From the NCBI GenBank assembly GCA_937139485.1, contig CAKZQD010000016.1:1-42038 (forward strand): DNA of 42,038 nt. The letters are read 5' to 3'. Under the pieces are notes generated by a model. It saw nothing but the letters and a program-made list of their open reading frames with translations. It searched no databases and was not told where the DNA came from. The DNA is from an uncultured Bacteroidota bacterium. Its GTDB lineage: Bacteria; Bacteroidota; Bacteroidia; Chitinophagales; UBA8649. Made by a program: the position numbers and the translations under genes. Below, one piece after another: positions 34,698 through 42,038 of this stretch (position 1 is its first letter; every line of letters begins with the position of its first letter).

Positions 34698-37600
34698 TTA
34701 TCTAATTACAGTAACACTTCCAGAAATAACTTCTACTGTTCCATCAAAATAAGTAACTTCTATTTTATATGCATAAGCACCTGTAGGTACATCTTCCCCA
34801 TTAAATTTACCGTCCCAGGCTCCTCTTGGGTTTGTGCCGTCCATTAAACTAGCATCGTTTATATTACTTGGTCCGTTTCCTTGTGTAGGGTTCGAAAACA
34901 CTACTTCTCCCCAACGATTAAATATCTGTACGTTTAAATTTTCTGCTCCAAGTACATTCATTTCAAAAAAGTTGTTTGCACCATTATTGTTAGGAGAAAA
35001 CGCTGTTGGTACAAATGCCACTGACTCTTGGCTTACATCTATATACAAAGTATCAAACACAGAACATATACTACCGTTAATATCTTCTAATACTTCAATA
35101 GTTACTACAACATTATCATCTGGAAAGAAACTTGGAGTAGACTCACTACTACTAGTATCTATAGAACTTGGTGTCCAGCTATAGCCTACAATTGGGTTTC
35201 CGACGTCATTTATTAAGTTTACGTTTAGGCTTACTTCTTCTCCTCTTACAATATATAAATTATCGGTAAAATATTGTAAATCATTTCCTGCACCTTCTAG
35301 TTCTGCTTCTACACCAGAAACAGTATTAATATCAAAAGTGGCAGATGCAGTACAGTTATTATTGTCTTCTACAAATACTACATAATTTCCTCCATCTAAA
35401 TTATCAAATACACTATCAGACTGTAAGAAACCATTTAACTCATATTGATATGGTCTATTTCCATTTTGAACTGCTACTGTAACCGATCCGTTGGCAGTAC
35501 TAATACAAGAAACACTTGTAGGAATACTTGTTACAGTCATTTCTGTAGGGTAAACAACACTAGCTGTATTTTGCGCAGTACAACCGTTTATGTCTGTAAT
35601 TGTTACAGTATACGTCATGTCACCAGCAAGTTTTATGGCTACTAAGCCTGTTTGTGGCGGTGTAGTATTCCAAGAATAATTATAAGGAGCTGTTCCTCCA
35701 GAATTTCCAACTACTATCATTCCAGTTTCTTCACCAAAACAAGATGGGTTAGTTACAGCCATTGTAGAAATAATTTCTAAAGCATTTTCAACTTCATAAG
35801 TTGCAGTTGTTGTACAATTGTTTGCATCTGTAACGGTAATAGTATAGATACCAACTGCTAAATTTGTTATGTCTTTTGCGGCACCAACATTTGGAGACCA
35901 AGAAACACTATAAGGAGCAGTTCCACCAGAAATACTAGTATAAATAGCACCATCATTTCCATTGAAACAAGTTACATTATTTATAAGAGAATCTGTAACT
36001 TCTAAAGCTGCTGACGGAGCTGTTATGTTAGCAAATAATTGCAATGTACATTGATTATCATCTGTAACAACTACACTTACAGAACCAGCTGGTAAATTAG
36101 TTGCAGTTGTTCCATTATCAAAATTTGACCATAAATAAGTATATGGTAAAGCACCACCAGAAACGGCTACCGAAGCTGAACTTGTAGCACCATAACATAA
36201 AATATTGTTTGCTGTTATGTTTCCAGCTAATGCAACATTTTCTGTTATTGAAGCTGTATATGTTTCAGTACATAATTTAGTATCTGTTACAGTAAGTGTA
36301 TATGATCCTGCAGCTACATTATTCAGATCATTTGTTGTTGCCACAACAGCAGCCCCATCACTCCAAGAATAAGTATAGCCAGCAGCTCCACCAGAAACTG
36401 AAATTGCTATACTTCCATCTGATAATCCATTACAGCTAACGTTTTCAAGATTGTCTAAAGCAATATCTATATCGCTTGGCGAACCAATAGTTGCTGAGGC
36501 AGATTTACTACAACCTATACCATCTGTAACTGTAAGAACATAAATTCCGGCAGCAACATTTATTAAATCTTCATTGGCACCTCCACCTGTCCAAGAGTAA
36601 GTATATACACCATTACCACCTGTAATACTTGTGTATATATCACCATCGTTTCCTCCAAAACAAGATACATTATTTATTAAATCTATTGTAATAGTAATGT
36701 CAGAATTGATAATTGCAGATACTGGACTTGCATCTCCAATACAAGTTCCATTGTTTTCTACTACATAATATGTTGTGCTTGTATTTAATGATGGAGTTGT
36801 AAAACTATTTCCTGTACCTACTTGGTTATTGAGTGTTATATCTGCATACCAAATTAATGCACCTCCACTACCAGTTGCGGTTAAAGTAGCTGCTTGGTTT
36901 TTACAGATAGTATCATTTATTGCATTTGGAGCATTTGGCTTAGAAATAACAGTTACTAATACAGAACTAGAAGTGCTTTCGCATCCATTTACATCTTCAT
37001 TTGTAACATAATAAGTAGTGTTTGTATTTAAAACTGGTGTGGTAAAAGTAGAACCTACAAATAATAAATTTGTCATTGCAGCATCAGAATACCAGTTTGT
37101 ATTTGTTGCACTTGTTATTGTTAAGTTTGCCTGCTCTCCTTCACAAATAGTTGCTGGATTTACAATTGGCGCACTAGGAATTGCAAAAACTTCAATAGTA
37201 TTTCCTTCTACAGTTGAATTACAAGTACCATTGTTTACCTGAGCAAAATAATTATATGTTCCGGCAGCTTGCGTTCCTATATTCAAAGGTGCACCTGTTC
37301 CAAGGTTTGTTGTTAAAGCAGCATCAGAATACCAAGTTATTGTACCATTTATATTTGAAGCATTAAGAATTACAGCCTCACTTGTACAGTAATCATTATC
37401 TTGAAGAACTGGTGACTGTGCTAAGGGATTAATAGTAACTACAACAGGTTCTGCTTGACTTTCACATCCATTTGAATAAACTGCAGTAACATAGTATGTA
37501 GTATTTGAAGATAAATTTGGTGTTGTAAAACTACTTCCATTTTGAATATATCCTGTCAAATCTGAATTGCTATACCATCTTAACTCAGTACTTCCTACAG

Positions 37601-40292
37601 CTGATGCTGTTAGTATAGCATTTTCACCATTACAAATACTTGTATCATTTGAAGCTATAGGACTTGGAGCGGTATAAAAATCTATAGTTACAGAAGATGT
37701 ATCACCAGAGCAACCATCTAATGTTCCTTCAACATAATAGGCATAACTAGTTGGTGGCGCAACTAAACTAGGTGTGTTATAAACAGCTCCAGTATATATA
37801 ATTGAACTTAAGGAATTATCTGCATACCAGTTAAAATTAGTAGCAGGTAGTGATGCAGTGTTTGGGTTTGTAGCAATTAACGAAGCAGAAGCTCCAGGAC
37901 AAATAGTAGCATCAGCTACAAAAGGCGCATCTGAAGGTATTGGTTTAACCGTTATTTGTACTTCTTTTCTTGAACTTTCACAACCATTTATACTCGTTTC
38001 GGTTACATATCTTAAATAGTTTCCTGCAGATAATATGCCTAAATTAAAAGTGTCGCCAATATTCAAAACAGCAGTAGAATTACTAGATAAATACCATTTT
38101 AAAGTATCTCCTGTTCCAGTAGCAGTTAAAATTACAGGAAAGTTTTCACAAACTGTAACATCGCCAGCTACTGGTGCTACTGGTGTAGGACTAACTATTA
38201 CATTTACTGAAACGCAAGAAGTTGTATTACAATCTCCTTCTGCTCTTACGAAGTAGGTTGTATTTACTGTTGGAGATACATTAATTGAAGGTCCAGAAGA
38301 AAAATTAGTACCTACATTGCTACAAGTACCAGTATACCATTCCCAAGAAGCACCTGTACCTAAAGAACCACCATCAACTGTTAAGATGGTATTATTACCA
38401 TTACAAATTGTTGTAGCACCAGTTATTCCAGTTGGTGCAGTAGACAGTGTATCTACTATTAATGTAGCACTAGAAGATGTTACAGTTCCACAGAAGTTAG
38501 AAATAACACATCTATAATCTCCAGCATCTGAAGTAGCTAATGATGCAATAGTATAATTTGAAGAAGTTGAGTTAGTAGCTATATTTGAAAAGCCAGAACC
38601 ATCATCATATTGCCATTGATAATTATAAGCACCACCACCAGAAGCTGTTGTGATAAAAGTCATAGACTCTTGTTCGCATTTTGTATCTCCTGTAGGTTGT
38701 TGTGTTATAGTAATAGGTTGATCATATTCTATTATTATGTATGGTCGTTCATTGGCATTATATCCTGAAAATTCAATCCATTCGTTATTATCATGTGTAC
38801 AAAAACAGCTAAAATCAAACCCAATATCATTTGCATCTTTATCAGCTTCTGAATAAAAATCTAATCCAAAAATTAAACCATTAACATTAGTAAGTGAACT
38901 TTGCACATAGCTATCATAGTTTTCTGCTGAAGTATTAGACCCATAATTTAAAAAAGATTTCCAACCATTTGAATTTTCATTATAATCATTATTCCCTATA
39001 GATCCAGCAGGACCAGCCCAAGTATTACCCCAGACATCCCAAGCTTCAAATTTAGTTCCGTTTTGAATAGCATTATAAATATCAGTGCAACTTGCAGTAA
39101 TAGGATCTGCAGTTGAAGTTCCTACTGTGAATTCTAAGTAATTATCATCATTCCTTTCATTCTCAAAAAATCGTTGATGTAAATTCAAACTAGCATTATA
39201 AACACAAGCATTGTCAGGTATAATGTCTACATCAAACCTAACAGTTGAATGGTAATTGTCATTTCCTGTTCCTCCATCTTCAAAACCCACTAACATACTT
39301 CCTGAAGTACAATAATCAGGATTAATACTTCCACCATCTTCATCTACAGTACCAGTAAACCAACTAGAATTAGTAGTTTCTACAGTAACAGTAGGATCTA
39401 CAACTATTGGAAAACTTCTCAAAGAATCTAAAACCCAAGCACTTGAAACGATATAAGAAATTTCGAATTCATTGTTTCCTAAATTTTCTAATTTATATTT
39501 TCCATAAGTTTTATCATATTTGTTATCATAAATTAAAATTGGAGATAATGAAATTTGTTGGCTTCTATTTGAAGATATTATCACTAGATTTTCTTGCTCT
39601 CCATTTAATTCCTTTTCTATAAAAAAGCCATTTGGTAAAACAATCTTCTCAGAAAATATTAACTCAGAGAAGTTATTTAATAAAGCATCTGATGATTTGA
39701 TGACATATTCTTGTTTAAATCCGTCTGATAATCTTTTATATCGTGAATCTATTTCATGAAAAATATTTTTATAAAGTAAAGTAGGTTCTCCTTTAAGTTT
39801 TATAAGATCAAAACTTGCATTTTCTAATGCTTTTGCTTCACTTACTATTTCATTATTATCTGTTATGTACATACTTCTATCTAAACCAAATTTCAACTCT
39901 GATAATTCTTTGGTTTGAAGTAAAACGCTGTTTTCGCTATTTCCTACAAATAGTTTAACATCGTTAAAAGGACTCGAATGGGTATAATTTGACTTTGTTG
40001 AATAAGAAATAAATTCATTATGAGTTAAATTCCAAATGTTATTTTCTTTGTAATTCATTGGCCCTGCACTAACTACTTCAGCTCGCTTATTTTGACCAAG
40101 GGAGAATTGTATAGAACTCTCAGTTCTATTCTGTTTCAATTCTTCCGAAGCTTTTAAACTTTGGTTAGATGACACTATTGTTTGAATTTTTTTTTGGTCT
40201 AGTTGAGTTCTAAAAAATTCTAAATTAGTTTCTTGAGTGTATGCTATATTTGAAATAAAAATAGCTAAAATTAGTGTAATATATTTATTCAT
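34698..40292 (-). CDS. Giant surface protein with Ig-like modules, SprB repeats and T9SS type B (CHU_C) sorting domain
   Basis: 1864 residues, signal peptide to IAYTQ. Approximate layout: N-terminal domain to about 300; a DNRLRE-like region (about 305-530, YHSTVRFDVDIIPDNACVYNASLNLHQRF); eight Ig-like modules (about 530-1200), each opening with a phrase such as ATICNGNNTILTV, VTVCENFPVILTA or DTICKNQAATLTA; six SprB-type repeats (about 1205-1640: CFGGNDGDIYTSITGG, CNGLSDGSIAISVSGG and so on, each ending PYTYSW-like); a linker domain; and a gliding-type C-terminal domain FVPTAFSPNNNGANNFFEMN ... IFNRWGEVVF from about 1760. Exported by T9SS and probably held at the surface as an adhesin. Directly downstream of a TonB-dependent receptor gene. 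Confidence 0.93.
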   Translation of the reverse strand: MNKYITLILAIFISNIAYTQETNLEFFRTQLDQKKIQTIVSSNQSLKASEELKQNRTESSIQFSLGQNKRAEVVSAGPMNYKENNIWNLTHNEFISYSTKSNYTHSSPFNDVKLFVGNSENSVLLQTKELSELKFGLDRSMYITDNNEIVSEAKALENASFDLIKLKGEPTLLYKNIFHEIDSRYKRLSDGFKQEYVIKSSDALLNNFSELIFSEKIVLPNGFFIEKELNGEQENLVIISSNRSQQISLSPILIYDNKYDKTYGKYKLENLGNNEFEISYIVSSAWVLDSLRSFPIVVDPTVTVETTNSSWFTGTVDEDGGSINPDYCTSGSMLVGFEDGGTGNDNYHSTVRFDVDIIPDNACVYNASLNLHQRFFENERNDDNYLEFTVGTSTADPITASCTDIYNAIQNGTKFEAWDVWGNTWAGPAGSIGNNDYNENSNGWKSFLNYGSNTSAENYDSYVQSSLTNVNGLIFGLDFYSEADKDANDIGFDFSCFCTHDNNEWIEFSGYNANERPYIIIEYDQPITITQQPTGDTKCEQESMTFITTASGGGAYNYQWQYDDGSGFSNIATNSTSSNYTIASLATSDAGDYRCVISNFCGTVTSSSATLIVDTLSTAPTGITGATTICNGNNTILTVDGGSLGTGASWEWYTGTCSNVGTNFSSGPSINVSPTVNTTYFVRAEGDCNTTSCVSVNVIVSPTPVAPVAGDVTVCENFPVILTATGTGDTLKWYLSSNSTAVLNIGDTFNLGILSAGNYLRYVTETSINGCESSRKEVQITVKPIPSDAPFVADATICPGASASLIATNPNTASLPATNFNWYADNSLSSIIYTGAVYNTPSLVAPPTSYAYYVEGTLDGCSGDTSSVTIDFYTAPSPIASNDTSICNGENAILTASAVGSTELRWYSNSDLTGYIQNGSSFTTPNLSSNTTYYVTAVYSNGCESQAEPVVVTINPLAQSPVLQDNDYCTSEAVILNASNINGTITWYSDAALTTNLGTGAPLNIGTQAAGTYNYFAQVNNGTCNSTVEGNTIEVFAIPSAPIVNPATICEGEQANLTITSATNTNWYSDAAMTNLLFVGSTFTTPVLNTNTTYYVTNEDVNGCESTSSSVLVTVISKPNAPNAINDTICKNQAATLTATGSGGALIWYADITLNNQVGTGNSFTTPSLNTSTTYYVVENNGTCIGDASPVSAIINSDITITIDLINNVSCFGGNDGDIYTSITGGNGVYTYSWTGGGANEDLINVAAGIYVLTVTDGIGCSKSASATIGSPSDIDIALDNLENVSCNGLSDGSIAISVSGGAAGYTYSWSDGAAVVATTNDLNNVAAGSYTLTVTDTKLCTETYTASITENVALAGNITANNILCYGATSSASVAVSGGALPYTYLWSNFDNGTTATNLPAGSVSVVVTDDNQCTLQLFANITAPSAALEVTDSLINNVTCFNGNDGAIYTSISGGTAPYSVSWSPNVGAAKDITNLAVGIYTITVTDANNCTTTATYEVENALEIISTMAVTNPSCFGEETGMIVVGNSGGTAPYNYSWNTTPPQTGLVAIKLAGDMTYTVTITDINGCTAQNTASVVYPTEMTVTSIPTSVSCISTANGSVTVAVQNGNRPYQYELNGFLQSDSVFDNLDGGNYVVFVEDNNNCTASATFDINTVSGVEAELEGAGNDLQYFTDNLYIVRGEEVSLNVNLINDVGNPIVGYSWTPSSIDTSSSESTPSFFPDDNVVVTIEVLEDINGSICSVFDTLYIDVSQESVAFVPTAFSPNNNGANNFFEMNVLGAENLNVQIFNRWGEVVFSNPTQGNGPSNINDASLMDGTNPRGAWDGKFNGEDVPTGAYAYKIEVTYFDGTVEVISGSVTVIR

Positions 40293-40360
40293 AGTAAATT
40301 TTTATAAGTTTCAATATTTAAAAGTAATTAAATTTAATTAAACAAAGAACTTTTAACTGA

Positions 40361-42038
40361 TTAAAATAAAAATTTTGTTTGAAATGTATATGTTCTGATG
40401 GCATTTGGCTTTGCTGGTCTTATTGCATAATCGTTGTTTGTAACATTTTTTATTATAAAGCTAAACATTACTTTATCTTTAACTTCATACATTGCTCTTA
40501 TATTAAGTACTACAGATCCTTTAAAATTTAGTGCTTTACGATCTGCGCCTGCTCCTTCTATGTAAAGTAAGAAAATTTCATCTACATTGTCCATATAACT
40601 ATAATATGCCATGTTTAGTCCTAATCCAAATCTTTTATATTTAGCACTCAAATCTACTTTTAGGGTATGCCTAAATCTATATTTTAATATACCGTACAAA
40701 GGATTTTTTGGTTGGTAGCTAAGTGTATTTTTCTCAAAACGTGTATGTTGTGTTTTTGTTACTGCTACTCCTGCAAACGCATTTCCTAAAAATGTTGCTA
40801 TGTTTTTATTTCTTTGGTTTGCATTTAAATCTACACCGTAAGCGTAGGTATACCCAAGTTTGGCTGCTAGTTCAAAATCTTTGTGTTGATACTTTTCTTC
40901 TAAATTTATTTCCCAACCAAAAATTCTTGCTCTTGCTACATTTTCTGCTTTAAAACCAAGTTTTGCTATTGTATCTTCTGGTTGCGAATGATCGTTAAAA
41001 TTAAATTCTACCATGTTTTCAAATTCTGTCCAAAAGAATGCAAAATCGAAGAAACCTTTAAACTTATCAAAGTTTAGCATTCTTTTGTAAGCAAGCTCGG
41101 CATTATATCCTGTTTCTGCTTGAATTTCTGGATTTGGATAAATATTTATTGGTCCTAAAGATTCATTTACATATTTTTCTGCAACGTTTGGCAATCTAAA
41201 AGATTGACTAATGCTAAATCTTAAAAAATCATTTTTGGTAACTTTATAATTTGCTCCTATAAAAAAAACTGGCTTTGATGAGTTTAGCTTTCCTTCAAAT
41301 CCTATCATTTCATATCTTCCACCGCCAGACAAATTAAGGTTTTTGTATTTGTAATCTAGCATGAGATAAACAGCATAATTTGAAAATTTAAATGCTCCCT
41401 TTACATCATTAGGAAAATATTCATATCGCAAAGCTGGTGCAAAAATTCTTCTATTGTCTATTGTTAAACCTGTTAAAACATTTAGGCCTATTTTATTAAA
41501 TTTTCTTTCATACTGTAAATCATTAAAAACCCTTACAGAACTATTGTCTGAATTATTATCTGCCATACTATCGTAATACACACTACCGTTATATTTAAAG
41601 CTGTTGCCTTTTTTATCGTAATATTTTACAAATGGTTGAAACTGTGCATAGTGGTACCTTTTACCATAAACTGCTAAAGGTTTATATTTTCCTTCTTGGT
41701 TGTCTTTCCATAAAAAAAAGAAACTATCATTTCTAAACATATATTTTGAAAACAGTCCATAACTTAGTCCTTCTATTTTATCTGGTCTATGTCTAAAATT
41801 TACATTAAAACGAGTTCTTTCATTAAATTCTTCTTTTAAATGCGACTGAAAAGAATGCCCCATACCACTAATTGTTAGGTCAAAATTTTTCTTCATTTTT
41901 CTTCTATGTGTAAAAGTAGCACCTAGAGTGTGTGGTGTCTCAAAATAAGAATTTTCATCTTTCCACCAATTTGCAATTTTTATTTTTGGCTGCCCTATCA
42001 CTTCAGAGTAAAAAGTAAGCTCTGTTTCTGGCTTGCCA
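40361..42038 (-). CDS. TonB-dependent outer-membrane receptor, N-terminus outside the window
   Basis: The frame runs open to the window end (GKPETELTFYSEVIGQPKIKI), so the GTG given at 42001 is internal. The visible 559 residues are the beta-barrel of a TonB-dependent receptor: strands such as FLRFSISQSFRLPNVAEKYVNESLGPINIYPNPEIQAETGYNAELAYKRML, FKGFFDFAFFWTEFENMV, NVARARIFGWEINLEEKY and the C-terminal FSFIIKNVTNNDYAIRPAKPNAIRTYTFQTKFLF, with the terminal Phe. The signal peptide, carboxypeptidase-like domain and plug are not in the window. The substrate is unknown. The giant protein gene follows after 68 nt on the same strand. Confidence 0.93.
   Translation of the reverse strand, partial: GKPETELTFYSEVIGQPKIKIANWWKDENSYFETPHTLGATFTHRRKMKKNFDLTISGMGHSFQSHLKEEFNERTRFNVNFRHRPDKIEGLSYGLFSKYMFRNDSFFFLWKDNQEGKYKPLAVYGKRYHYAQFQPFVKYYDKKGNSFKYNGSVYYDSMADNNSDNSSVRVFNDLQYERKFNKIGLNVLTGLTIDNRRIFAPALRYEYFPNDVKGAFKFSNYAVYLMLDYKYKNLNLSGGGRYEMIGFEGKLNSSKPVFFIGANYKVTKNDFLRFSISQSFRLPNVAEKYVNESLGPINIYPNPEIQAETGYNAELAYKRMLNFDKFKGFFDFAFFWTEFENMVEFNFNDHSQPEDTIAKLGFKAENVARARIFGWEINLEEKYQHKDFELAAKLGYTYAYGVDLNANQRNKNIATFLGNAFAGVAVTKTQHTRFEKNTLSYQPKNPLYGILKYRFRHTLKVDLSAKYKRFGLGLNMAYYSYMDNVDEIFLLYIEGAGADRKALNFKGSVVLNIRAMYEVKDKVMFSFIIKNVTNNDYAIRPAKPNAIRTYTFQTKFLF

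Noticed and set aside
34834-39622. Several plus-strand ORFs opposite the giant surface protein (34834, 35445, 36775, 37018, 38035, 38317, 39407)
   Set aside because: All lie within a single 1864-codon gene with clear domain content on the other strand; they mirror its Thr/Val-rich repeats.

Overview
The window is a 42-kb piece of an AT-rich Bacteroidota chromosome (Flavobacteriales, Chitinophagales or Saprospirales-like; the order cannot be fixed by eye). Evidence: type IX secretion (T9SS) sorting domains of type A and type B, a PorP/SprF family protein beside a TPR/PD40/OmpA lipoprotein, a DUF4294 protein, a SusC/TonB-dependent-type receptor, and repeated TAnnTTTG boxes about 15-30 nt before start codons (the Bacteroidota -7 element). 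Most of it is ordinary chromosomal coding sequence. I see no tRNA, rRNA, CRISPR array, prophage or plasmid origin.

Layout. 1-446: tail of a PKD/T9SS type A exported protein, then a strong terminator. 580-2847: aconitase. 2848-5270 is the only accessory stretch: GC-rich intergenic repeats, a decayed 1.5-kb IS5-type insertion sequence with both terminal inverted repeats still visible (3101-4609), the stump of a DUF4143-type AAA ATPase cut off by that IS, and two arrays of 32-bp-phased palindromes, one in front of the stump and one in front of an intact DUF4143 ATPase (5306-6535). 6651-10244: OYE-family flavin oxidoreductase, YdcF-like protein, membrane-anchored EEP-family protein and three small membrane proteins. 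10279-11415: DEAD-box helicase, overlapping tail to tail with a minus-strand signalling operon (lipoprotein, 1213-aa sensor kinase, second kinase, OmpR-type regulator; 17298-11405). 17391-18344: LuxE-like acyl-protein synthetase. 21219-18341 (minus): LysM lytic transglycosylase, MazG, barrel-like protein. 24392-21311 (minus): PorP/SprF then the OmpA lipoprotein. 24618-26206: DUF4294 protein and a lipoprotein. 29438-26259 (minus): FG-GAP protein with sorting tail and a GT9 glycosyltransferase. 29540-30988: NhaC antiporter. 31121-33071: small membrane protein, heptose-7-phosphate kinase-like PfkB protein, M15 peptidase. 33171-33554: HU-like protein. 33611-34053: non-coding, with a third palindrome array and two hairpins. 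34054-34575: Nudix hydrolase. 42038-34698 (minus): TonB-dependent receptor lacking its N-terminus (window edge) and a 1864-aa Ig/SprB-repeat surface protein with a type B sorting domain.

The genes fit a cell-envelope and secretion theme: PorP/OmpA-type envelope proteins, three T9SS cargo proteins, lipid A/LPS-sugar enzymes, wall hydrolases and a multi-kinase sensory operon. The least explained signal is the set of helically phased palindrome arrays: two different sequences with the same 32-bp period lie directly upstream of two DUF4143 ATPases, and a third, unrelated array (21-bp period) lies in a gene-poor gap.
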